A DNA stretch of 64,000 nt. It comes from a bacterium (GTDB lineage: Bacteria; Verrucomicrobiota; Kiritimatiellia; CAIKKV01; CAITUY01). The stretch is taken from positions 1-64,000 of the forward strand of contig JBAWZF010000008.1 in NCBI GenBank assembly GCA_037143175.1. The letters are read 5' to 3'. The notes beneath the pieces were generated by a model. It did not search any database and was not told the origin of the DNA. It saw nothing but the letters and a program-made list of their open reading frames with translations. A program made the translations under genes and the position numbers. Shown here in pieces: positions 52,302 to 59,305 of this stretch (positions are counted from its first letter, which is position 1; every line of letters begins with the position of its first letter).

Positions 52302-54779
52302 ATGGCCTTGAAGAAATCTGAACTCTACTCATCCCTCTGGGCCGGGTGTGACGAACTGCGCGGCGGTATGGATGCCAGTCAGTACAAGGACTATGTTCTG
52401 GTGCTGCTTTTCGTTAAATACGTCAGCGATAAGTTTGCCGGTCAGCCTTATGCTCCCATCACGATTCCGCCAGGCGCCAGTTTCACTGACTTGGTCGCAC
52501 TCAAGGGCAAAGCGAGCATCGGCGATGACATCAATAAGAAAATCCTGGGCCCCCTCGCTCAGGCCAACACGCTGTCTGATATGCCGGATTTCAACGATCC
52601 GAACAAACTCGGTAGCGGCAAGGAGATGGTCGAGCGCCTGACCAACCTCATCGCCATTTTCGAAAACCCCGCCCTCGATTTCTCAAAGAACCGCGCTGAT
52701 GGGGATGACCTCCTGGGGGATGCCTATGAATACCTGATGCGGCATTTCGCCACGGAAAGCGGCAAGAGCAAAGGCCAGTTCTATACCCCCGCCGAGGTCA
52801 GCCGCGTCATCGCCCAGATCCTCGGGATCCACCATGCAGACACCCGGAACGAAACCACCGTCTATGATCCGACCTGCGGCTCCGGCTCCCTTCTCTTGAA
52901 GGTCGGGGATGAGGCGCGGCACGGCAAGGACGTGCACGTCTCCCTGTTCGGACAGGAAAAGGATTCCTCCACTGCCGGTCTCGCCCACATGAATATGATC
53001 CTGCATAATTATGGCACGGCCGAGATCAAGCAGGGCAACACGCTTGCCAGTCCCCTTTTTATCGAAGGCGACGCGCTGAAGACCTTCGATTACGTCGTCG
53101 CCAATCCGCCCTTCAGCGATAAACGCTGGAGCACCGGCCTCACTCCCGACGTCGATCCCTTCCGTCGTTTCGCCGGCTATGGCGTTCCGCCTGCCAAGCA
53201 GGGCGACTACGCCTACCTCCTGCATATCCTCCGCTCACTCAAGAGCACAGGCAAGGGCGCCTGCATCCTCCCGCACGGTGTTCTCTTCCGTGGCAACGCC
53301 GAGGGCGTCATCCGCCGCAATCTGATCCAGCGTGGCGTGATCAAGGGAATTATCGGCCTGCCCGCCAACCTTTTCTACGGCACCGGCATCCCCGCCTGCA
53401 TCATCATGCTGGACAAGGAGCACGCCCAGGCCCGCAAGGGCATTTTCATGATTGATGCCTCCAAGGGGTTCCGGAAGGACGGCAACAAAAACCGCCTCCG
53501 TGAACAGGACATCCACCGTATTGTGGACACCTTCACCCGTCAGGTCGAAATCCCCGGCTACGCCCGCCTGATCCCCGTGTCCGAGATCAGCGCCGCGAAA
53601 AATGACTACAATCTCAACCTGCCCCGCTACATCGACAGTACTGAGGCCGAGGACCTTCAGGACATCACCGCCCATTTGCGCGGCGGTATCCCGGATCGCG
53701 ACCTTGATGCGCTGGCCCGCTACTGGACCGTGCTCCCCAATGTCCGGGCGACCCTTTTCAAACCCGTGCGAAAAGGCTATTCCCGACTCTCGACTCTCGA
53801 CTCTCAACCCGCAACTGGTTCATCTCTGAAAGCGGCGATCCTTGGCCATGAGGAATTCACCGCCTTTAACGCCTCCGCAACCAAACTTTTTACGAAATGG
53901 AAGAACGCCAATACCCCGCACCTTAAGGGCTTCACCCAGAACGGCCATCCCAAGGTCCTCATCGAAACCATTTCTGAGAACCTGCTCACTACCTTTGAAA
54001 AGGCGCCACTTCTGGACCCCTATGACATTTACCAGCACCTCATGGACTACTGGGCTGAGACGATGCAGGACGATAGTTACATCATCGCCGACGAGGGCTG
54101 GCTCAAGGGTGCCCAGCCCCGGCTCGTGATTGAGGACAAGGCCAAGAAGACCAAGGCCAAGCCTGATTTCGTGGTCGGCAAAAAGAAATACCAGACCGAA
54201 CTGATCCCGCCCGCCCTGGTCATCGCCCGCTACTACGCCAAGGAGCAGGCCGCCATTGAGACGTTGGAAGCGCAGATCGCCGCCATTCAGCAGCAGATTG
54301 AGGAAATGGCCGAGGAACACGGTGGGGAAGAGGGGCTGCTGGTCGAAGCCTTTACCGAAAAAGGCACACTCACCGCCAAGAGCGTGAAAGACCGGCTCAA
54401 GCAGTTGGCAGTTGACAGTGGGCAGTGGACAGTGGAGGAAGAAGACGCATTGACCGGGTGGTTGAAGTTGGCGCAGCAGGAAGCGGACACCGGTGCGGAA
54501 CTCAAGACCGTGCAGGACGCGCTCATGGCCAAGGTCGCGGCCAAATACGGTCAACTCACCGAGACCGAGATCAAGACCCTTGTGGTGGACGACAAATGGC
54601 TGGCCACCCTGGCCGCCGCCGTGCAGGGCGAGTTGGACCGTGTCTCCCAGACCCTGACCGGCCGCATTCGCGAACTCGCTGAACGCTACGCATCCCCCCT
54701 GCCACAGATTACTGAGGAAGTGGCTGAACTGGAAGCCAAGGTGGCCAGGCATCTGGAGAGAATGGGTTTCAAGTCATGA
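52302..54779 (+). CDS. hsdM: Type I restriction-modification methyltransferase subunit
   Basis: An 825-residue N6-adenine methyltransferase. The N-terminal helical HsdM_N domain reads SSLWAGCDELRGGMDASQYKDY. The SAM-binding motif is PTCGSGSLLLKV near 190 and the catalytic NPPF is at 268-271. The C-terminal third is long and helical (about 600-825) and probably contacts HsdS. Two inserts are encoded by tandem heptamers: SRLSTLDSQ near 495 and LAVDSGQWTVEEE near 701-713. The stop codon is part of a 16-bp sequence repeated 639 bp downstream. Confidence 0.94.
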   Translation: MALKKSELYSSLWAGCDELRGGMDASQYKDYVLVLLFVKYVSDKFAGQPYAPITIPPGASFTDLVALKGKASIGDDINKKILGPLAQANTLSDMPDFNDPNKLGSGKEMVERLTNLIAIFENPALDFSKNRADGDDLLGDAYEYLMRHFATESGKSKGQFYTPAEVSRVIAQILGIHHADTRNETTVYDPTCGSGSLLLKVGDEARHGKDVHVSLFGQEKDSSTAGLAHMNMILHNYGTAEIKQGNTLASPLFIEGDALKTFDYVVANPPFSDKRWSTGLTPDVDPFRRFAGYGVPPAKQGDYAYLLHILRSLKSTGKGACILPHGVLFRGNAEGVIRRNLIQRGVIKGIIGLPANLFYGTGIPACIIMLDKEHAQARKGIFMIDASKGFRKDGNKNRLREQDIHRIVDTFTRQVEIPGYARLIPVSEISAAKNDYNLNLPRYIDSTEAEDLQDITAHLRGGIPDRDLDALARYWTVLPNVRATLFKPVRKGYSRLSTLDSQPATGSSLKAAILGHEEFTAFNASATKLFTKWKNANTPHLKGFTQNGHPKVLIETISENLLTTFEKAPLLDPYDIYQHLMDYWAETMQDDSYIIADEGWLKGAQPRLVIEDKAKKTKAKPDFVVGKKKYQTELIPPALVIARYYAKEQAAIETLEAQIAAIQQQIEEMAEEHGGEEGLLVEAFTEKGTLTAKSVKDRLKQLAVDSGQWTVEEEDALTGWLKLAQQEADTGAELKTVQDALMAKVAAKYGQLTETEIKTLVVDDKWLATLAAAVQGELDRVSQTLTGRIRELAERYASPLPQITEEVAELEAKVARHLERMGFKS
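53784..53804. repeat. Three tandem CGACTCT heptamers in hsdM
   Basis: Three perfect copies of CGACTCT sit in frame between the methyltransferase core and the C-terminal region of hsdM. Three heptamers make 21 bp, so the frame is kept. Confidence 0.85.
54402..54436. repeat. Five tandem CAGTKGR heptamers in hsdM
   Basis: Units CAGTTGG, CAGTTGA, CAGTGGG, CAGTGGA and CAGTGGA follow each other without gaps. The same heptamer family occurs on the other strand at the start of hsdS (56327-56361). Confidence 0.9.
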
Positions 54780-54788
54780 GCGAGAACA
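54773..54788. repeat. Left copy of 16-bp direct repeat at cassette edge
   Basis: GTCATGAGCGAGAACA includes the hsdM stop TGA and an ATG overlapping it. The identical sequence recurs at 55412-55427. Confidence 0.9.
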
Positions 54789-54813
54789 GATCAGCTCCGA
54801 CGGGGATAATATC

Positions 54814-54896
54814 GCATCGTAATCGTAATCTTAATCCTAATCGTAATCTCTTGCCCCAAAGAGGATTATGATTAAGATTACGATTAAGATTATGAA
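54814..54896. repeat. Imperfect palindrome of ATTAAG/ATTACG repeats, left of four-helix-bundle gene
   Basis: The left arm (54814-54850) is made of TAATCGTAATCTTAATC-type units and the right arm (54861-54896) of GATTAAGATTACGATTAAG-type units. The arms are inverted around a 10-nt loop and form a long imperfect hairpin. Confidence 0.75.
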
Positions 54897-54944
54897 TCAG
54901 AAAAGACCCTTAAGTAAGCGCCATTCCCCTCTAAAGTGCTAATC

Positions 54945-55331
54945 ATGAACACAAGTTTTGATCACGAGAAATTGAATGTATACAAAGAGGCGATTAAGTT
55001 TGTCGTTTGGGCGGATGAACTTCTGGAAACGCTCCCCAAAAATCTGGCTGTGCACGGTCAACTGGACAGAGCAGCGACATCCATTCCGCTAAACATTGCT
55101 GAGGGAAATGGGAAATACACAGCACCTGATCGATGCCGATTCTTCGATATCGCTCGTGGTTCGGCACTGGAATGTGCGGCGTGTCTGGATGTGCTTGTAG
55201 CCAAAAAAAGACTTAAAGAGGCCGACGAGGGGAAAGAGATTCTGGTTCGAATCGTCTCCATGCTGGTAGGATTAATCAGAAGCACATCGTCTGATCGTGT
55301 TCATGAAGATAGTTGCTCTTACGTAACGTAA
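54945..55331 (+). CDS. Four-helix-bundle protein (S23/Avd-like)
   Basis: A 128-residue, all-helical protein of the family first noted as the product of intervening sequences in 23S rRNA genes. The family signature is clear: KLNVYKEAIKFVVWADELLETLP and QLDRAATSIPLNIAEGNGKY, ending in helices around ARGSALECAACLDVL. Relatives form pentameric bundles that can bind nucleic acid, but no activity is established for most. It sits alone within a 639-bp segment inserted exactly at the hsdM/downstream-gene junction and is flanked by ATTAAG-type repeats. I chose the ATG at 54945 (MNTSFDHEK); a GTG nine bases upstream is possible. Confidence 0.9.
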   Translation: MNTSFDHEKLNVYKEAIKFVVWADELLETLPKNLAVHGQLDRAATSIPLNIAEGNGKYTAPDRCRFFDIARGSALECAACLDVLVAKKRLKEADEGKEILVRIVSMLVGLIRSTSSDRVHEDSCSYVT

Positions 55332-55345
55332 AACGGGAAACCAGT

Positions 55346-55386
55346 GGATTAAGATTAAGATTAAAATTAGGATTAGGATAAAGATA
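55346..55386. repeat. ATTAAG/ATTAGG tandem repeats right of four-helix-bundle gene
   Basis: GATTAAGATTAAGATTAAAATTAGGATTAGGATAAAG lies just after the four-helix-bundle gene, inverted relative to the first tract on its left side. The outer sequences (GGGGATAATATCG on the left; CTTTATCC...GGGGGTTATC on the complement of the right) are loosely similar. Confidence 0.7.
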
Positions 55387-55411
55387 ACCCCCTGCAGAAG
55401 TGACTGTGCCC

Positions 55412-55427
55412 GTCATGAGCGAGAACA
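55412..55427. repeat. Right copy of 16-bp direct repeat at cassette edge
   Basis: Identical to 54773-54788. It contains the ATG used by the downstream small gene, so after insertion both hsdM's stop and this gene's start were kept. Confidence 0.9.
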
Positions 55428-56020
55428 AGAAAATCCATAGTATCTTTAGCAGCGGTGAATTGCTGGAAGATCCTGTTATCCGGAAATTCCGGAATACTGC
55501 CACAAAGATTGAAGAAAAAGCAGCGTGTCGGAATTTCCGACATACTGCCGATTACGGAAAACGAATTCTTGCGACAGTGTCGCAAGAATTGACGGCTGAG
55601 TACGGCAGGGAGGCCAATTGCTCGGAGCTCACCCATACGGATCGCTTTGCCAATGTGTCGACGCCGTCGACACAATTAAACGGACGACACGGGTTCGACA
55701 GGCTCACCGCAGGCGGAGGTCGTCCCTCAGTACCGCATTTACTGGTGAACCCAAAATGTGCGAAGGATTCGCACATTTTGAGTTGGTCCCATTACGTCGA
55801 GTTTCTTGGCATCTGGGAAACCGTTTTTCAATCACAAGTTTATTATGGCGAATTCGCCATAATTAAAAGCCAGGCAGTTCAATGTGATCAGAACATTCTG
55901 AACTGCAAGGCCTTAGAGATTCGGCAGACAGTGTCTGCCGAATTGGCCCTCAAAGGCGAATTTGAAGCGACAATTGCAGCGGAAGGAAGAGCCATGAAGA
56001 AGATGGAGTTCAAGATATGA
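55415..56020 (+). CDS. Palindrome-rich small gene with DUF1016 (YhcG)-like and RhuM-like segments
   Basis: A 201-residue reading frame (MSENKKIHSIFSS...). Segments resemble conserved pieces of two families common beside restriction-modification genes. FSSGELLEDPVIRKFRNTA and CRNFRHTA resemble the RhuM family. YGKRILATVSQELTAEYGR and ILSWSHYVEFLGIWE resemble the N-terminal DUF1016 domain of YhcG-like proteins. The frame contains seven of ten near-perfect palindromes and a REP-like insert, yet stays open and overlaps the next gene by ATGA. It is either a mosaic remnant or a living gene that tolerates in-frame palindromic insertions. Family matches are from memory of motifs and need a search. 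Confidence 0.55.
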   Translation: MSENKKIHSIFSSGELLEDPVIRKFRNTATKIEEKAACRNFRHTADYGKRILATVSQELTAEYGREANCSELTHTDRFANVSTPSTQLNGRHGFDRLTAGGGRPSVPHLLVNPKCAKDSHILSWSHYVEFLGIWETVFQSQVYYGEFAIIKSQAVQCDQNILNCKALEIRQTVSAELALKGEFEATIAAEGRAMKKMEFKI

Positions 56021-56265
56021 ATATTGAAAATGATGGATCTCCCCTCATGAGCAATATGTGCAACTCGTTGGACAAAAATGGGATAAGAGGTGTATCGCCC
56101 CCCAATCTCCGCAAATTCAGGGAATTTTATCTGGCTTACCGGGAGATTCAACAGACGCTGTCTGTTGAATCTGATGCAACGTTCGCCATGAAACCCGGCC
56201 CAATTCTCGTGACAGTGTCACGAAGATTAAACAGAGGGACAACTATCCGGAATTTCCGGATAGTT
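55479..56265. repeat. Array of ten near-perfect palindromes with covarying arms
   Basis: Perfect-arm palindromes lie at 55479-55493, 55526-55542, 55564-55590, 55654-55674, 55752-55780, 55842-55863, 55919-55943, 56144-56172, 56207-56223 and 56241-56265. Arms are 7-13 bp with 0-3 nt centres. An imperfect one lies at 55874-55906. One set shares the core GACA-G-TGTC or a close variant, with different but still complementary outer arms. A second set shares GGAA-N-TTCC. Confidence 0.92.
55682..55725. repeat. REP-like inverted repeat inside the palindrome-rich gene
   Basis: GGACGAC (55682-55688) and GTCGTCC (55719-55725) enclose GGTTCGACAGGCTCACCGC and an inner CCGCAGGCGG palindrome. The TTCGACAGGCTCA core resembles dispersed repeats seen in many bacterial genomes. 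Confidence 0.6.
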
Positions 56266-56310
56266 CAATTCGCGCCCTTTCTCCGTCAACTCCCCAAAAG
56301 CCGCCCATGA
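56017..56310 (+). CDS. Small coupled gene with DUF1016-like fragment and palindromes
   Basis: A 97-residue frame that overlaps both its neighbours by ATGA, so the ribosome could pass from the preceding gene through this one into hsdS. The middle part (GVSPPNLRKFREFYLAYREI) resembles the DUF1016 segment that follows GFS in YhcG-like proteins. It then runs through three palindromes that encode QTLSVES, VTVSRRL and IRNFRIVQ. The end (FAPFLRQLPKSRP) shows no family. It may be a truncated relative of the preceding gene. Expression is supported only by the overlaps. Confidence 0.5.
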   Translation: MNIENDGSPLMSNMCNSLDKNGIRGVSPPNLRKFREFYLAYREIQQTLSVESDATFAMKPGPILVTVSRRLNRGTTIRNFRIVQFAPFLRQLPKSRP

Positions 56311-57749
56311 ACTCACCACTCGCCGCTCCACTGTCCACTGCCCACTGCCCACTGTCCACTCTTGGCTCCCCCCCCATCCCCCCCGGCTACAAACAGACCG
56401 ACGTGGGCGTGATCCCGGAGGAATGGGAGGTTTCCTCCGTGGGTCGTGAGTTTGAAATCAAACTCGGTAAGATGCTCGACTCCGAAAAGAATTTTGGCGT
56501 GTCGAAGCCATATCTTGGTAACAGGGCAGTTCAGTGGGATCGAATCGATATTAGCGACCTGCCGAACGTCCCGATGACACGCGCCGATATTGAAAGATTT
56601 CGCTTGAGAAAAGGTGACCTTCTTGTGTGCGAAGGCGGTGAAGTTGGCCGCGCTGCAATATGGGATGCTCCGATTGACGAATGCTACTACCAAAAAGCGA
56701 TCCACCGATTGCGTGCTTTACGTGGCTTCGACTCGAGGCTCATGGCGGCGCTATTGCGTCTATGGTCTGAGCGTGGGCTCCTTGCAAACTACGTAACCCA
56801 GACAAGCATCGCGCACCTGCCCCGTGAGAAGTTCATGGAAATTCCGATACCCGTGCCTCCCCTCCCCGAACAACGCGCCATCGCCGAGGCATTAAGCGAT
56901 GTGGATGCGCTACTGTGCGGACTGGACCGGCTCATTGCCAAGAAACGCGACCTCAAACAGGCCACCATGCAGCAACTCCTTACCCCGCCACGGGCGGGGC
57001 AAGCCGGCCAAACCCGCCTCCCTGGGTTCAAAGGGGAGTGGGAGGTGAAGAGGCTGGGGGAGGTTGGCAAGTGCCTTCGCGGTGTTAGTTACCAAGGAGA
57101 CAGTGATCTGTCTAATCGCGATACGACTCGTACGAAGCGACTGCTTCGGTCGAACAACGTTCAGGATGCTGTCGTCGTCACTGAAGATGTTCAATTCGTT
57201 AATGCTGCACGAGTGACATTGCTCCAAGTGCTCAAAAAAGATGACATTCTTATTTGTATGGCAAACGGCAGCAAGGCCCTTGTTGGTAAGTCTGGTTTGT
57301 TCAGGGTGATCGATGGATACGAATACACATTCGGCGCTTTCATGGGTTGCTTTCGCACGAACCCCAATGAAACGAATCCCTCTTTTGTTTTCTATCTTTT
57401 CCAGACTGGACGATACCGCGACTACATCAATAACTTGCTCGCAGGTTCGAGCATCAACAATTTGAGGCCGAGCAGTATTGAGTCTCTTGAGTTTCCCATT
57501 CCCCCCCTCCCCGAACAAACCGCCATCGCCGGTGTGCTCTCCGACATGGATACGGAACTGGCGGCGTTGGAGCAGAGGCGGGAGAAGACCCGCGCCCTCA
57601 AGCAGGGGATGATGCAGGAGCTGCTGACGGGGAGGATCAGGCTGGGTGCGGGAGGGGAACAAAAGGGAAAAATGAGACATATTGAAGAAATGGGACGTAT
57701 AAAACATGGGGCACCTGTGTCCCATAAAGCACGGGGAGGTGCCGCGTGA
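56307..57749 (+). CDS. hsdS: Type I restriction-modification specificity subunit
   Basis: A 480-residue HsdS with two target-recognition domains, each followed by a conserved helical spacer: PPLPEQRAIAEALSDVDALL (about 188-207) and PPLPEQTAIAGVLSDMDTEL (about 400). The two halves read the two parts of a bipartite DNA site. The first 20 residues, before GYKQTDVGVIPEEWEV, are encoded by five inverted CAGTGGA-type heptamers and are probably an added leader. The tail after TGRIRL, about 30 residues, is encoded by another degenerate repeat. Four-bp overlaps link it to the genes on both sides. Confidence 0.93.
   Translation: MNSPLAAPLSTAHCPLSTLGSPPIPPGYKQTDVGVIPEEWEVSSVGREFEIKLGKMLDSEKNFGVSKPYLGNRAVQWDRIDISDLPNVPMTRADIERFRLRKGDLLVCEGGEVGRAAIWDAPIDECYYQKAIHRLRALRGFDSRLMAALLRLWSERGLLANYVTQTSIAHLPREKFMEIPIPVPPLPEQRAIAEALSDVDALLCGLDRLIAKKRDLKQATMQQLLTPPRAGQAGQTRLPGFKGEWEVKRLGEVGKCLRGVSYQGDSDLSNRDTTRTKRLLRSNNVQDAVVVTEDVQFVNAARVTLLQVLKKDDILICMANGSKALVGKSGLFRVIDGYEYTFGAFMGCFRTNPNETNPSFVFYLFQTGRYRDYINNLLAGSSINNLRPSSIESLEFPIPPLPEQTAIAGVLSDMDTELAALEQRREKTRALKQGMMQELLTGRIRLGAGGEQKGKMRHIEEMGRIKHGAPVSHKARGGAA
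56327..56361. repeat. Five tandem YCCACTG heptamers at the start of hsdS
   Basis: TCCACTG, TCCACTG, CCCACTG, CCCACTG and TCCACTC run without gaps. They are the reverse complement of the CAGTGGR units in hsdM (54402-54436) and encode residues just after the hsdS start. Confidence 0.9.
57671..57725. repeat. Degenerate GGGACRTAT-type repeat at the 3' end of hsdS
   Basis: ATGAGACATATTGA, ATGGGACGTAT and the complement of GTGTCCCAT occur close together and encode the non-conserved hsdS tail. A related inverted piece (GTCCCATATGTCCCCTATG) lies at 58472-58490. Confidence 0.45.
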
Positions 57750-58438
57750 GCAAGGGCTTCATTCCTCCGCATGGTGGCTTTGAGAATCTTCACAGCTACC
57801 GGAAGTCTCTCATCATCTTTCTGGCGACCTACTACCTGGCGAAGCGCTGGGTGCGTGCGGGGTCGCGGACTCGCGACCAAATGGAGCAATCTGCCCGGTC
57901 CGGCAAGCAGAACATCGTCGAAGGCAGCCTTGCCGCCGCCACCTCCAAGCAGACCGAGGTTCACCTGACCAATGTGGCCCGCGCCAGTTTGGGTGAACTC
58001 CTGGAAGACTATAAGGATTTCCTCCGCCTGCGCGCCCTGCCGATCTGGCCCAAGGACGCCCCTCGTATGCTGGCACTGAGGGCGCTGGGGAATAATGATG
58101 CGACGTATGAGACCTATAAGAATTATGTGGAGAGCGATGACCCGGAAATGGTCGGAAACGTCATGGTCTGCCTTTGTACCCAGACCTGCTACCTGCTCGA
58201 TCAGCAAATCCGGGAACTGGAACAGGCCTTTCTCAAAGAGGGTGGCATCCGCGAACGCATGACACAGGCACGGAATGAGGCCCGTGACCAGCAGACCCCG
58301 CCTGAACCCGACGCTCCCGCTTGCCCACTTTGTAACAAGCCCATGCGAAAACGCACGGCCCGGCAGGGGAAAAATGCAGGCAATGCCTTCTGGGGCTGTT
58401 CTGGTTTTCCCGCGTGCAAAGGCACGCGCCCATCATGA
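57746..58438 (+). CDS. Four-helix-bundle protein with C-terminal zinc-ribbon suffix
   Basis: A 230-residue protein starting at a GTG that overlaps the hsdS stop by 4 bp. Residues about 10-180 form a four-helix-bundle domain (FENLHSYRKSLIIFLATYYLA, MEQSARSGKQNIVEGSLAA). Residues about 195-228 form a topoisomerase-type C4 zinc ribbon (CPLCNKPM...WGCSGFPACKGT). This matches the four-helix-bundle-suffix family known from type I restriction-modification loci. The zinc ribbon suggests DNA binding; its role in restriction is unknown. It is distinct from the lone four-helix-bundle gene at 54945. Confidence 0.85.
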   Translation: MSKGFIPPHGGFENLHSYRKSLIIFLATYYLAKRWVRAGSRTRDQMEQSARSGKQNIVEGSLAAATSKQTEVHLTNVARASLGELLEDYKDFLRLRALPIWPKDAPRMLALRALGNNDATYETYKNYVESDDPEMVGNVMVCLCTQTCYLLDQQIRELEQAFLKEGGIRERMTQARNEARDQQTPPEPDAPACPLCNKPMRKRTARQGKNAGNAFWGCSGFPACKGTRPS

Positions 58439-58542
58439 TATCCCCCCCCCTCATTACCATTTATCCCCTCCGTCCCATATGTCCCCTATGAATTCGGCTG
58501 TTATTGGCCGGCAACATCGTTATAACTGTAAAGGAGAACCGC

Positions 58543-59256
58543 ATGGCGCAACGCAAGACTGTAAAGAGTACTAAAAAGAGCACCCCGGCCGTGAAAACGG
58601 ATCCGAAGCCCAAGACTCCCACCCAGGCGGCCCTGGAGGTGACCTGGCTGCTGAAGGGCAACCTCAAGAATGCCCGCATTGCCTATATCCGCATCGGCAT
58701 CCTCCTCGCCCGGGTGCGGGATGAAAAGCTCTACACCGCCCTGAAACATCCCGATATCGAAAGTTATGCCGAAGCACGGCTGCAACTCGGCAGATCCTCC
58801 CTCTACAAATACCTCCAGGTCCACGACTGGATGGTCGAGTTCCACCCGAAGTGGCTCGAACCCAAGCCGGAAGGGTTCATTCCTGAATTAGCCGATGCCG
58901 GCGACCTGATCTGGATCGAGAATGAACTTGCAAAAAAAGATCTTAAGCCGGCGACGCGGACCACGTTGGAGGGATTGCAGAAGAAAGCCATGGAAGGGCA
59001 GTTGCGGGAAGGCGACCTCAAGCCACACCTCCAGCGGCAGAATACGGCGGCCGCAGGACTCAAGTCCTATCTGTCGAAACTCCGACTCCTGCGCAGACGC
59101 GCTGCCGAGCTTGCGAGCATGCCGCCGGAAGTGATCTCGTATCTGGATAAGGCGATCGAAATCCTCAACAACGATCACACCACGGCGTCGTCCGGACAGG
59201 CTTCCGGCGGCGCCAGATCAGGGAGTGGCGCGAAAAATAGTGTCGTAAATGGTTGA
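58543..59256 (+). CDS. Restriction-locus accessory protein, function unknown
   Basis: About 237 residues from the ATG at 58543, which has a strong Shine-Dalgarno (AAAGGAGAACC). A basic Lys/Thr/Pro-rich N-terminus (MAQRKTVKSTKKSTPAVK) leads to a helical domain with a possible helix-turn-helix (YAEARLQLGRSSLYKYLQVHDWM, about 85-107). A second helical region (about 125-220) ends in a Ser/Gly-rich tail. I do not recognise the family. Its place between the four-helix-bundle-suffix gene and hsdR, and the HTH-like segment, suggest a DNA-binding regulator or restriction modifier (inference). Confidence 0.65.
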   Translation: MAQRKTVKSTKKSTPAVKTDPKPKTPTQAALEVTWLLKGNLKNARIAYIRIGILLARVRDEKLYTALKHPDIESYAEARLQLGRSSLYKYLQVHDWMVEFHPKWLEPKPEGFIPELADAGDLIWIENELAKKDLKPATRTTLEGLQKKAMEGQLREGDLKPHLQRQNTAAAGLKSYLSKLRLLRRRAAELASMPPEVISYLDKAIEILNNDHTTASSGQASGGARSGSGAKNSVVNG

Positions 59257-59305
59257 AAAATAGCATGTTATAAAAAGTCCAGTTGACTGGATTTTAAGGA
59301 AATTC

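Noticed and set aside
54814-55386. 23S rRNA intervening sequence
   Set aside because: The four-helix-bundle gene is of the right family, but no rRNA sequence flanks it.
55479-56265. CRISPR array or integron attC array
   Set aside because: The palindromes differ in sequence and spacing, lack regular spacers, lie inside open reading frames, and no cas or integrase gene is present.
54773-57749. Diversity-generating retroelement (Avd-like four-helix-bundle protein next to a variable specificity gene)
   Set aside because: No reverse transcriptase and no template/variable repeat pair with A-biased mismatches is visible anywhere in the window.
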